A DNA stretch of 64,000 bases from Paraburkholderia caffeinitolerans (GTDB lineage: Bacteria; Pseudomonadota; Gammaproteobacteria; Burkholderiales; Burkholderiaceae). Where the stretch lies: the NCBI RefSeq assembly GCF_902859945.1, contig NZ_CADIKL010000038.1, forward strand, positions 1 to 64,000, read 5' to 3'. Position numbers and translations under genes: made by a program. Below, piece after piece: positions 36,902-45,044 of the stretch (position 1 is the first letter of the stretch; each line of letters opens with the position of its first letter). The notes under the pieces are model-generated. The model saw nothing but the letters and a program-made list of their open reading frames with translations, did not search any database and was not told where the DNA came from.

Positions 36902-37882
36902 TCAGATGACGAAGACCGACGAGCCCGTCGTCTTGCGCGATTCAAGATCGCGGTGGGCCTGCACCGCGTCTTCCAGCGCGTAACGCTGGTTCAGTTCGAT
37001 TTTGATGCGGCCCGCAGCGACATGCCCGAACAGTTCAGCGGCGAGCGCGTCCTTCTCCGCGGGGTCGGCGATATAGTCCGCCAATGCCGGGCGCGTGAGG
37101 TAAAGCGACCCCTTCATCGCCAGGATCTGCGGATTGAACGGCGGGATCGGCCCCGACGCCGTACCGACGCACACCATCAAGCCGCGGCGCTTGAGCGAAT
37201 CGAGCGACGCGTCGAAGGTGTCCTTGCCGACACTGTCGAACACCACGTTCACGCCTGCGCCACTGGTCAGCTCGCGCACGCGCTTGGCCACATCTTCGCG
37301 GCTGTAGTAGACGATGTGATCGCAGCCATGCGCGCGCGCCACCTCGCCCTTGGCCTCGTTCGATACCGTGCCGATCACCGTAAGACCCAGCAGCTTCGCC
37401 CATTGCGATACGATCAGGCCCACGCCGCCTGCGGCCGCGTGCAGCAGAATCGTGTCGCCGGCCTTGAAGTCATGAATGCGGCGCATCAGGTAAGACGAGG
37501 TGAGGCCGCGCATCGTCATGCCGGCAGCCGTTTCGCAGGAGATGGCGTCCGGCAGCTTGATGAGCGGCGCGGCGGGGATCAGGCGCTCGGTGCTGTAGGC
37601 GCCGAGCGTGTTGATGAAGCCCGTGTAGGTCACGCGGTCGCCAACGGCGACGTTGGTCACCTCGGGGCCCACGGCCTCGACCACGCCGGCTGCCTCGACA
37701 CCCATGCCCGCAGGCAGCGGCACGGGATACAGACCGCTGCGGAAGTAGGTGTCGGCGAAATTCAACCCCACTGCCTCGTGGCGCAGGCGGACCTGTCCGG
37801 GGCCGGGCTCGCCCACTTCAACGCTCTCGTAGCGCAAGACTTCGGGACTGCCGGTTTCATGGAAGCGCACTGCTTTCGCCAT
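36902..37882 (-). CDS. Zinc-independent quinone oxidoreductase (MDR family)
   Basis: 326 residues. The fold starts MAKAVRFHETGSPEVLRYESV, with NFADTYFRSGLYPVPLPAGMG of the QOR group and the NADPH-binding motif HAAAGGVGLIVSQWAKLLG (about 150-168). No zinc-binding Cys cluster, as in NADPH:quinone reductases and acrylyl-CoA reductase-like enzymes. It follows the MFS gene by 100 bases and precedes TauD by 10 bases in the same direction. Confidence 0.93.
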   Translation of the reverse strand: MAKAVRFHETGSPEVLRYESVEVGEPGPGQVRLRHEAVGLNFADTYFRSGLYPVPLPAGMGVEAAGVVEAVGPEVTNVAVGDRVTYTGFINTLGAYSTERLIPAAPLIKLPDAISCETAAGMTMRGLTSSYLMRRIHDFKAGDTILLHAAAGGVGLIVSQWAKLLGLTVIGTVSNEAKGEVARAHGCDHIVYYSREDVAKRVRELTSGAGVNVVFDSVGKDTFDASLDSLKRRGLMVCVGTASGPIPPFNPQILAMKGSLYLTRPALADYIADPAEKDALAAELFGHVAAGRIKIELNQRYALEDAVQAHRDLESRKTTGSSVFVI

Positions 37883-37982
37883 CTCTACTCTCCTATCCTT
37901 GACTCAAACTGCAAAACTTTTCATATGTGGCGGGACGGCTCGTCCCGCCCTTGAGGCGCTATTGCCCGATGATTGCTTTCAT

Positions 37983-39305
37983 CTAGCGCGCGGCCTCTTC
38001 GCGCAAAGTGTTCACGCGATCGAGATCGACGGCGTAATGGCGCCGTCCGATCAGGAATACGACTGCCGCGACCAGCGGAGCGAATGGCACGAGCTGCAGC
38101 GCACCGAGCAAGCCGATGCGATCGGCCACGATGCCGGTCAGCACGGCAGCGGGTGCGAGCCCCAGCAGGTTATTGGCGAGCGTCAGCGTGGCAAACGCCG
38201 AGGCGTGGATCGACGACGGCGTGAGGTTCGCCACCATCGCGCCCGAGGGGCCGGCCGCGCCGGCGCAGAAGAACATGCCGGCGCCGATCATGACGAGTTG
38301 TGCCGGACCAGCAGGCATGCGCAAGCCAATTCCGAGCAGTACGAAGCAGATCAGGCAGTACGCAACCGCGATGCTCCATTTCCGTTCGACGGCATGCTTG
38401 CTGAAGCGATCCGCCAGGTTCCCGCACACCACCATGCCCACGCCCGTCACTAGAACGAATACCGCGGCAGTCACGGCAGCCTTGCCGGTGGCCATGCCGT
38501 AGTAGCGGTTCAGGAAGCTCGGCATCCAGCTCCAGATGGCGGCCGGAACCAGCAGATGCACGCCGCTGCCCACATAGGCACACACGACCGAACGCGTGGA
38601 AAACAGCCCCTTCATCAGCGCGCGCAAGCTCGTGCGCATACCGATGTCCTGCGCTTGCCTGCCCACGCCTTCCGGCTGCAGCGGCGCGAGCCGCTTTTCG
38701 GTAACAACGATACGATAGAGAACGACCAGCACAATCCCCATAATCGCCATCGCGCCAAACGACGCGCGCCAGCCCAGATGCGCCGCAACCGCGCCACCGA
38801 GCGCCATGCCCAACACCGAGCCGAACGCGCCGCCCGCCATGAAGGCGCCGGTGATCGTGGAGCGCAGCCGCGCCGGGAAAATGCTCAGGACTACAGCGAT
38901 CCCGACGCTGCCATAGGCGGCTTCACCGATACCGACAAAGGCGCGTGCGAGGAGCATCTCGCCATAGTTGGTCGAGAGCGCGCAGCCGAGCGTCGCGAGG
39001 CTCCACATCGCCGCCATCAGGGCGATGCTCTTCACGCGGCCCCAGCGGTCAGCGAGCACTGAAAGCGGAAAGGTGAGCACGCCCACCATCAGCGCGACCA
39101 CACTGCTCAGCGAGCCGAGCCGGGTGTCCGAGAGATGCCATGTGGCCTTGAGCAGCGGAAACACGGCATTCAACACCTGCCGCGACATGTAGTCGGAAAG
39201 CAGCAACCCGACGGTCAAGGCGAACACGACCCACGCATACTTGCGCACGTCCGTTTGTTTCGCCGAAAAATCGCCCACAGTGGGCTCGGCATGCGTGGTA
39301 AGCAT
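37983..39305 (-). CDS. MFS transporter, first gene of the TauD operon
   Basis: 440 residues, 12 helices. The ATG at 39305 follows AAGGAGACC; the longer frame to 39428 has none. The helix 1-2 region reads VGLLLSDYMSRQVLNAVFPLLK, and motif A is VLADRWGRVKSIAL, close to the aromatic-acid/spinster-like subgroups of the MFS. It should import the substrate of the operon. Divergent from the AraC regulator; a 78-bp element at 39481-39558 lies in the shared control region. Confidence 0.9.
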   Translation of the reverse strand: MLTTHAEPTVGDFSAKQTDVRKYAWVVFALTVGLLLSDYMSRQVLNAVFPLLKATWHLSDTRLGSLSSVVALMVGVLTFPLSVLADRWGRVKSIALMAAMWSLATLGCALSTNYGEMLLARAFVGIGEAAYGSVGIAVVLSIFPARLRSTITGAFMAGGAFGSVLGMALGGAVAAHLGWRASFGAMAIMGIVLVVLYRIVVTEKRLAPLQPEGVGRQAQDIGMRTSLRALMKGLFSTRSVVCAYVGSGVHLLVPAAIWSWMPSFLNRYYGMATGKAAVTAAVFVLVTGVGMVVCGNLADRFSKHAVERKWSIAVAYCLICFVLLGIGLRMPAGPAQLVMIGAGMFFCAGAAGPSGAMVANLTPSSIHASAFATLTLANNLLGLAPAAVLTGIVADRIGLLGALQLVPFAPLVAAVVFLIGRRHYAVDLDRVNTLREEAAR

Positions 39306-39357
39306 CTTTGGTCTCCTTACGTCGCGCTCGTGATCGGGCGCTGTTGTGTGACATGCT

Positions 39358-39392
39358 GGCCGCCGGAACACTGGCGGCCGATTATCGATAAT
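39358..39392. promoter_or_regulatory. Inverted repeats in the MFS/AraC control region
   Basis: GGCCGCC (39358-39364) and GGCGGCC (39373-39379) form a 7-bp inverted repeat, and ATTATCGATAAT (39381-39392) is a perfect 12-bp palindrome. Both lie 50-90 bases before the MFS start and are candidate operators. Confidence 0.45.
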
Positions 39393-39480
39393 GGGGGTCC
39401 CGGCGTTTCGCGCCGCGGTTGGTCGCATGAATCGCCCGGAACATGACCGATCCGTTGAGGTGGCAAGATACGCCGATCTC

Positions 39481-39558
39481 GCGATACACTTTTATGATTG
39501 GACGCCATCGTTTTAGTGCTTCGTGCCACCAGGCGTTAACACCAATCCGTGCGAAAAC
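39481..39558 (-). promoter_or_regulatory. 78-bp shared control element, copy 1 (TauD/MFS operon and araC)
   Basis: Reverse complemented, this segment aligns without gaps to 42516-42593 (upstream of phaJ) at about 75% identity. The conserved blocks are TTGGTGTTAAC and TGGCGTCCAATCATAAAA (18 identical bases, 39490-39507). Relative to the gene it would serve, its direction matches that of phaJ if the MFS operon is the target. Confidence 0.65.
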
Positions 39559-39615
39559 GCGGCCGCTGACGAATGACGACGCGCGGCAAGCCAGATGCGT
39601 GGAGGAGACACAATC

Positions 39616-40617
39616 ATGGAAACGATGCTGCGCGCGGGCGCAATGAGCGGCTATTTCGACGTCGCGCGGCGGGCTGGGTTGAACCCGGTCGAACTGGCTC
39701 AGGAGGTCGGGATCGACGCCGCGGCGCTCGCGAATCCGGACGGGCGCATTTCCGCTACCGCCGCCTGCCGGGTGCTGGAGCTCACGGCCGAAAAGGCATC
39801 GTGCCCGACTTTTGGGCTGCGAATGGCCGAAACGCGGCAGAAGTTCGGCACCGGCCTCATCAACGTTCTGCTCGCGCACAAGCGCACGCTGCGCGAAGTG
39901 CTGCTCGCCGCGGCCGAATACCGCCATCTGCTGAACGAAGCCCTCGCGATATATGTCGAGGACGCGGGTGAAACGGTGACCATCCGCGAGGAACTGGTCG
40001 TCGATCCGGGCATTCCGACGAATCAGGCGATCGAGCTCGCGGTGGGCGCGCTCGCGCGCCACGCCAGCGGCCTGCTCGGCGATCGCTGGAAACCCCGTTC
40101 CGTTCATTTCGTTCATCAGGGGCCGGCCGACCTCACGTTTCACCGCCGCTTCTTCGGCTGCCCGCTGGAGTTCGGCAGCGACTTCAACGGCCTCGTATGC
40201 GCCGCCGCCGACCTCGACTACCCGAACCCCGCCGCCGACCCCGAGCTGGTGCGCTATGCGGAGAGCCTCGCCGATACGCTCAATGTGGCGGGCGTCGACT
40301 CTGCCGCGCTCGAAGTGCGCAAGGCGATCTACCTGCTGCTGCCGCTCGAGCAGGCCACTGCAGAGCGGGTGGCCACGCATCTGCATCTGAGCGTTCGCAC
40401 CATGCAGCGCCAGCTTGGACTCGCCAATACGAGCTTCACGCGCCTCATCGAGGAAGTGCGCTCCGAGCTGGCTGTGCGCTACATGAATAACCCGCGCTAT
40501 CCGATCGGGCGGGTCTCCGTCCTGCTTGGCTATTCGCAGCAGGGCTCATTCACAAACTGGTTCAGCGCACGCTTTGGCATGACGCCACGCGACTGGCGCA
40601 ATAGCCACCTGAAATGA
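39616..40617 (+). CDS. AraC-family regulator (arabinose-binding-type N-domain)
   Basis: 333 residues. The ATG at 39616 follows GGAGGAGACA. The N-terminal ~210 residues are the DUF-type ligand domain shared with OruR/ArgR-like AraC members (FDVARRAGLNPVELAQEVGI, FGLRMAETRQKFGTG). The C-terminal double HTH is clear: VATHLHLSVRTMQRQLGLA, and PIGRVSVLLGYSQQGSFTNW, RFGMTPRDWR. It probably activates the divergent MFS-QOR-TauD-hydrolase operon, and the shared 78-bp element suggests phaJC too. Confidence 0.92.
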   Translation: METMLRAGAMSGYFDVARRAGLNPVELAQEVGIDAAALANPDGRISATAACRVLELTAEKASCPTFGLRMAETRQKFGTGLINVLLAHKRTLREVLLAAAEYRHLLNEALAIYVEDAGETVTIREELVVDPGIPTNQAIELAVGALARHASGLLGDRWKPRSVHFVHQGPADLTFHRRFFGCPLEFGSDFNGLVCAAADLDYPNPAADPELVRYAESLADTLNVAGVDSAALEVRKAIYLLLPLEQATAERVATHLHLSVRTMQRQLGLANTSFTRLIEEVRSELAVRYMNNPRYPIGRVSVLLGYSQQGSFTNWFSARFGMTPRDWRNSHLK

Positions 40618-40672
40618 CGGCGTGACAATGGCGTTGGCTGCATGACAACCGTTCGGCAACGGCCTTCATCAT

Positions 40673-40706
40673 GGTTGATGATTCAACCCCATGCTTGATG
40701 CATCAA
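40673..40706. promoter_or_regulatory. Two palindromes upstream of the MarR gene
   Basis: GGTTGA-TGAT-TCAACC (40673-40688) and TTGATGCATCAA (40695-40706, perfect 12-bp palindrome) lie about 120-150 bases before the MarR start. Both contain TTGAtgaTCAA-like half-sites, as expected for a MarR or LysR-type operator. Confidence 0.5.
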
Positions 40707-40822
40707 TCATTCGCACCCCATAGATCGATCGCCCGCACCTGGCCATGCAACGTAACGGCCAGGATGGGGTCCGTGTAAAATATCGCCAGATTGAATGTCA
40801 AGTCCACAAACAGAGAGTAGTC

Positions 40823-41269
40823 ATGGCAATCACCGAGGCGCCCGATCAATCCCTGACGTACCGGCTGAAGGCATTAAGCAAGATCGCTGACAGGAAGAGC
40901 AGCGAGCTCGCGCGCGACAAGCTTGGCTTGAGCTACCCCGAGGCAACCGTGCTCAGCGTCGTTGGGACATTCGGCCCGCAAACCATCAGGGATATTTCCC
41001 GCCGTGGCAATCTCGACAAGGGCCAGGCGAGTCGTACCGTGGAAAGCCTGATCGCCCAGCAAATATTGACGAAGACGAGCAACGATGCCGACGGGAGAAG
41101 CGTGCTGATCGGGCTGTCGGCTGGCGGCCGGAAGATTTTCAGGAAAGTCGGTCCGGCGATGGAGAAACGGGACAAGGAGCTCTATAAGGGCATGGAAGAA
41201 GAAGAACTCCAGGCATTGCGCTACCTGTTGGACAAGGCGCTCTCCGTCAACGGGTGGGACGCGTCCTGA
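40823..41269 (+). CDS. MarR-family regulator
   Basis: 148 residues from ATG 40823 (longer frame has no site). The winged-helix domain: LGLSYPEATVLSVVGTFG, TIRDISRRGNLDKGQASRTV, LIAQQILTKTSNDADGRSVL with the wing, then GRKIFRKVGPAMEKRD. It will bind a small phenolic or similar ligand and repress its own or nearby genes. Convergent with the H-NS-like gene, with a shared terminator. Confidence 0.92.
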   Translation: MAITEAPDQSLTYRLKALSKIADRKSSELARDKLGLSYPEATVLSVVGTFGPQTIRDISRRGNLDKGQASRTVESLIAQQILTKTSNDADGRSVLIGLSAGGRKIFRKVGPAMEKRDKELYKGMEEEELQALRYLLDKALSVNGWDAS

Positions 41270-41398
41270 AAAGACCGCCGCGTCCTGGCGAGCGCCCGGC
41301 CGCTAACGGTCGCACGGCGTTCGCCGCGCGCTGCCGCCGCTCTGGCTGCCGTCAATCACCCTGGCGTCCTGTCCGCCAGAACATCCCCTGAAACACAT

Positions 41399-41429
41399 CC
41401 GCCATATTCAAAGGTGGCGGCTTTTTTTT
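41399..41429 (+). terminator. Intrinsic terminator after the MarR gene, overlapping the H-NS-like 3' end
   Basis: CCGCCA (41399-41404) pairs with TGGCGG (41415-41420), followed by C and eight T (41422-41429). The T-run codes for the Lys-Lys residues near the end of the convergent gene. Confidence 0.8.
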
Positions 41430-41863
41430 GCCTGCGCTGACCGGGTTGCGGCCTTCTTCGCTGGCTGCTTCGCGCCCTTTTCCGCAATCCCAGCGGGGCC
41501 GCGCTGCGCATTCCTCTCGGGTTTCTTGCTACGAAAGTCGATGCCTGCTTTCTCGAGGATATCGATAGCCAGTTTGCCTTTGTCCGCGCTTGCGCTCGCG
41601 GATGCCACCTCCGCTGCCGCGGTCGAGGCCGTCGCCTTCGGGGCCGCTGCACCGGCCTTCCTGGGCGTAGTGGCGGGCTTGCGGCGACCGACGGGCTTCT
41701 CGACTACCGCGCTTGCGCTCAATTCTTCAAGCGTGATGCCAAACTTGGCCATCTCCGCGCGGATTCTCGCAATTGCCTCGGCGCGCTCGCGCTCCAGCGC
41801 TCCCTGCGCCTCCTCCTGCAGTTTCTGGATATCGAACACGATCTCATCATACGTGCGCGGCAT
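41408..41863 (-). CDS. H-NS-like protein with basic Ala/Lys tail
   Basis: 151 residues. The first ~50 residues are the H-NS oligomerisation type: EIVFDIQKLQEEAQGALERE, AIARIRAEMAKFGITLEEL. The usual DNA-binding end (Y-x-P-x-G-x-x-W-S-G-R-G-R-x-P-W) is absent. Instead there is an Ala/Thr/Lys/Pro-rich segment (GRRKPATTPRKAG) and a tail with PAKKAATRSAQAKK, like histone-H1-type tails. It could be a chromatin protein, a silencer with altered DNA binding, or a dominant partner of another H-NS. ATG 41863 has AAGGAG and a TATAAT just upstream. Confidence 0.75.
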   Translation of the reverse strand: MPRTYDEIVFDIQKLQEEAQGALERERAEAIARIRAEMAKFGITLEELSASAVVEKPVGRRKPATTPRKAGAAAPKATASTAAAEVASASASADKGKLAIDILEKAGIDFRSKKPERNAQRGPAGIAEKGAKQPAKKAATRSAQAKKSRHL

Positions 41864-41892
41864 AGTCCAACTCCTTATTCTTTCGCCTGACC

Positions 41893-41898
41893 ATTATA
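41893..41898 (-). promoter_or_regulatory. Consensus -10 box of the H-NS-like gene
   Basis: Minus-strand TATAAT 30 bases before the ATG. No good -35 hexamer is visible at 16-18 bases, so the assignment rests on the perfect -10 and the short leader. Confidence 0.5.
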
Positions 41899-41932
41899 GG
41901 CGGGGCTGGTCCTGAAATTAGGAGGTTTGTCT

Positions 41933-42079
41933 ATGATCTGCGTCCGATCCCTGGAAATTAAGCATTCGTTGGCGGCAGGATGTCGCCAAAATTTTACTTA
42001 CAATGCAACTATAGTTGATTTGTCATGTAACTGGCAGCGACAGGTTGCCGGCACACAGAAGCCGGTTTCGACCCGGTAG
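41933..42079 (+). CDS. Possible 48-residue protein
   Basis: ATG 41933 follows TTAGGAGG by 6 bases, an excellent ribosome site, and runs to TAG at 42077-42079. The product (MICVRSLEIKHSLAAGC, ending QKPVSTR) has no family I know and contains three Cys. It ends 24 bases before the next + strand gene, so it could be its leader peptide or a coupled small protein. Confidence 0.4.
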   Translation: MICVRSLEIKHSLAAGCRQNFTYNATIVDLSCNWQRQVAGTQKPVSTR

Positions 42080-42103
42080 GGACTAACGGCATTGGAGGCA
42101 GTA

Positions 42104-42490
42104 ATGTTTGAAAACACAAGTGACACGTATCTCGATCTGGTGGGTTCCCCTACTCGCGTGCATATCCTCGCGCCAACGCAAATACTTTTTTTCAAGGACA
42201 GGCTCGGGAACCAGTTCTTGCAGATCAGCCAGCACGGCAAGCCACAAGCCGTATTCCCAGCGACGGACCGCAATATCGAGGTGATTCTGAGCGCGGGCCT
42301 GCGCATTCATGAATACCTCATGTTCGACGGTGAAATCGACTATCGAGAAATCGAGGAAAGTCGTGACTATTTCAAAAGCGAAACCCATGGAGGAGCCTTT
42401 CCGGCTGCGCCTGACCGCGCACCTGGGTATCGGCATTCGCACATGAGCTCCACACCGCGCCCATCGCAGCCGCGCGAGGCCGTTGCGTAG
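42104..42490 (+). CDS. Hypothetical protein, unrecognised
   Basis: 128 residues. ATG 42104 follows TTGGAGGCA. About 1-95 look like a compact alpha/beta protein (HILAPTQILFFKDRLGNQFL, GLRIHEYLMFDGEIDYREI). The last ~35 residues are Pro/Arg/Ser-rich and probably disordered. No named family. Its place between the H-NS-like gene and phaJ gives no firm clue. Confidence 0.55.
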   Translation: MFENTSDTYLDLVGSPTRVHILAPTQILFFKDRLGNQFLQISQHGKPQAVFPATDRNIEVILSAGLRIHEYLMFDGEIDYREIEESRDYFKSETHGGAFPAAPDRAPGYRHSHMSSTPRPSQPREAVA

Positions 42491-42515
42491 GCCCGCCCTT
42501 GCGGCGTGATACAGG

Positions 42516-42593
42516 GTTCACGCACATACTGGTGTTAACACCAGGTGTCATGGAATACCAAAACTCTGGCGTCCAATCATAAAAATATGACGC
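42516..42593 (+). promoter_or_regulatory. 78-bp shared control element, copy 2 (phaJ), with 16-bp palindrome
   Basis: Gapless match of about 75% to the reverse complement of 39481-39558. It contains CTGGTGTTAACACCAG (42529-42544), a perfect 16-bp palindrome, and TGGCGTCCAATCATAAAA (42567-42584). It ends 59 bases before the phaJ ATG, in promoter range. Confidence 0.65.
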
Positions 42594-42652
42594 AGGATTC
42601 GCGTATTGTGCGTAGCAACGATGAATACCCATCTTTTGCTTAAGGAACCCTT

Positions 42653-43117
42653 ATGAATGAGCTTTCTGGCTACGACTTCGAAGACTTGAAACCCGGTATG
42701 GTGGCAAGCTTCGCAAAAACGATCACTGAAGCAGACATCGTCATGTTTGCTGGTGCAACGGGGGACAACAATGCCGTCCATATCGACGAAGAATTTGCGC
42801 GAGGCACGCAGTTCGGGGGTCGCATAGCACACGGAATGTTGAGTGCAAGCGTGATCTCAGCAGCGATCGCTGGCCGGCTGCCGGGACCGGGCACGATCTA
42901 TCTTGGACAGAACCTGCGCTTCAAGGCGCCCGTCAAGCCCGGCGATACGGTACGGGCAACAGTGACGGTCCGCGAACTGATTCCGGGCAAATGCCGCGTT
43001 GTTCTGGATACCGTGTGTACGGTGGCAGGAAAAGTGGTCATCGACGGCGAAGCCGTCGTCATGCCAACATCGCTCGGGAAGCGCAGTAGCGCCGAGTTGA
43101 GCGTGGTGACGCGATAA
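42653..43117 (+). CDS. phaJ: (R)-specific enoyl-CoA hydratase, MaoC-like
   Basis: 154 residues, a single hot-dog fold. The catalytic Asp and His lie in FAGATGDNNAVHIDEEFA, with RIAHGMLSASVISA following, exactly as in PhaJ. LGQNLRFKAPVKPGDTV is also conserved. It hydrates trans-2-enoyl-CoA to (R)-3-hydroxyacyl-CoA, feeding beta-oxidation intermediates to the PHA synthase encoded 19 bases downstream. AAGGAA is the ribosome site. The upstream 78-bp element and palindrome suggest induction together with the TauD/MFS operon. Confidence 0.93.
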   Translation: MNELSGYDFEDLKPGMVASFAKTITEADIVMFAGATGDNNAVHIDEEFARGTQFGGRIAHGMLSASVISAAIAGRLPGPGTIYLGQNLRFKAPVKPGDTVRATVTVRELIPGKCRVVLDTVCTVAGKVVIDGEAVVMPTSLGKRSSAELSVVTR

Positions 43118-43136
43118 ATACCCAACGAGAGCGCAC

Positions 43137-44828
43137 ATGACTACTCAACCCAATGTGTCGGAGGGCGCCGTTCAGGCGTGGTCCAACACAATGCTGGACT
43201 TCCTGAAGATGTTCTCCGGCGTCGCATTTGTTGAAGATGCTCTCCCGAGCCCGCAACTCGACGCGAGCACGCAGTACTTGCAACAACAGTTGACGCTGTG
43301 GGCCGCCACGCTAACCCATTCCGTTGGCATGGACACGCCGCCTGCGATCAGCCCTGAGCGGCACGACCGCCGGTTTCAGGCGGACGATTGGTCGAGCAAT
43401 GCCTGGTACAGTTTTCTCAAGCAGAACTACCTGATCAACGCCCGCCTCCTCGAACAGTATGTCGAGTCAGTATCCCTCGACGACAAGGAAAAGCAAAAGC
43501 TGCGCTTCTTCACGCGCCAGTTCATCGATGCTGCCAGCCCGGCAAACTATGGCGTCACGAACCCGGAAGCCCTGCGGACGGCGCTCGAATCCAACTGCGA
43601 AAGTCTTTGGGGTGGCATCGCCAACCTGCAAGAGGACTTCGCTCGCAAGTCCATTTCCATAACCGATGAGACCGCTTTCGAAGTGGGCCGCAACGTGGCC
43701 GTATCGGAAGGTGCCGTCGTATTCGAGAACGATCTCTTTCAGTTGATCCAGTACGCACCGCTCACCGCGCAAGTCGCGAAGCGGCCATTGCTGATCGTGC
43801 CGCCCTGCATCAACAAGTTCTATATTCTCGATCTGCAGCCCGAGAACTCGTTTGTGCGCTTTGCCGTCGAGCAGGGACAGACTGTATTCATCATTTCATG
43901 GCGTAATCCCAGCGCCGATCTGGCAAGCACGACCTGGGACGATTATCTGGAATCCGGCGTCATGCAGGCGATCGATGTCACGCTGGCGATTACGGGCGCA
44001 GACAAGGTCAACACCGTCGGCTGGTGCGTGGGCGGCACGCTCCTCTCGTCGGCGCTGGCGGTGACGCGTGCGCGCAACGAAGACAAGGTTGCAAGCATGA
44101 CGCTGCTCACGACGATGCTCGACTTCACCGATCCCGGCGATCTCGGTGTTTTCATCAACGAGCAAATCGTTTCACAGCGAGAGCTGACGATTGGGCGCAG
44201 CGGCATCTACCCCGGCCGCGAGCTCGGCTTTACGTTTCAGATGCTGCGCGCCAACGACCTCATCTGGCCTTATGTCGTCAACAATTATCTGAAAGGCAAG
44301 ACGCCGTCGGCGTTCGACCTTCTTTACTGGAACGCCGACAGCACCAACCTGCCGGGACCGATGTACACGTGGTACCTGCGCAATATGTATCTCGAGAACA
44401 ATTTGCGCATGCCCGGCAAGCTGAGCATGTGCGGCGTGCCGGTCGATCTGGGCCGCATCGATACGCCCGCCTACGTGCTGGCCACGCAAGACGATCACAT
44501 CGTGCCGTGGCAATCGGCATGGAGCAGCACCCAACTGCTTGGCGGCGACGTGAACTTCGTCCTCGGGGCTAGCGGTCACATTGCCGGTGTCATCAATCCG
44601 GCAACGAAGAACAAGCGCAGTTATTGGGCCGAAGGCGATCTCGACAGCGACGCGGAAGGCTGGCTGGCCTCTGCAGAGGAAATGCCAGGCAGCTGGTGGA
44701 ATCATTGGGCCGTTTGGCTGGCGAGTCACGCAGGCGGCCGGGTCAAAGCTCGCGCGCGACTTGGGAATCGCACGCACGAGCCGTTCGAGCCGGCACCGGG
44801 CCGCTACGTCAAGGTGCGAGCAGACTGA
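43137..44828 (+). CDS. phaC: Class I polyhydroxyalkanoate synthase
   Basis: 563 residues, near the usual ~570-590. The N-terminal PhaC_N domain is followed by the alpha/beta-hydrolase core. The nucleophile Cys is in GWCVGGTLL (about residue 297), the Asp in ATQDDHIVPW and the His in GASGHIAGVINP. SYWAEGDLDSDAEGW near the end is class I. It polymerises (R)-3-hydroxyacyl-CoA into PHA at granule surfaces. There is no phaA, phaB or phasin here, so with phaJ this is an accessory locus drawing on fatty acid oxidation; a main phaCAB is probably elsewhere in the genome. Confidence 0.97.
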   Translation: MTTQPNVSEGAVQAWSNTMLDFLKMFSGVAFVEDALPSPQLDASTQYLQQQLTLWAATLTHSVGMDTPPAISPERHDRRFQADDWSSNAWYSFLKQNYLINARLLEQYVESVSLDDKEKQKLRFFTRQFIDAASPANYGVTNPEALRTALESNCESLWGGIANLQEDFARKSISITDETAFEVGRNVAVSEGAVVFENDLFQLIQYAPLTAQVAKRPLLIVPPCINKFYILDLQPENSFVRFAVEQGQTVFIISWRNPSADLASTTWDDYLESGVMQAIDVTLAITGADKVNTVGWCVGGTLLSSALAVTRARNEDKVASMTLLTTMLDFTDPGDLGVFINEQIVSQRELTIGRSGIYPGRELGFTFQMLRANDLIWPYVVNNYLKGKTPSAFDLLYWNADSTNLPGPMYTWYLRNMYLENNLRMPGKLSMCGVPVDLGRIDTPAYVLATQDDHIVPWQSAWSSTQLLGGDVNFVLGASGHIAGVINPATKNKRSYWAEGDLDSDAEGWLASAEEMPGSWWNHWAVWLASHAGGRVKARARLGNRTHEPFEPAPGRYVKVRAD

Positions 44829-45044
44829 GCAAGGTGGCGCGAGCGCGCGGAGGAATTCGATCGAGGTCGAATCGTTTGTTGTCTGTTGATAGCGCACGCC
44901 AGGAAGCGTTGCGAGTACTGCGTGTCCTCCGCTGCAATTGCGCCGCCCCTCAATTCGTTCTGTGCGCTAGCGCACATTTGAATGAAATCTCCACGCCTAC
45001 CATGCCATCTATCGCTACATCGCGAGTCTGTTTCGGGAGCAATG

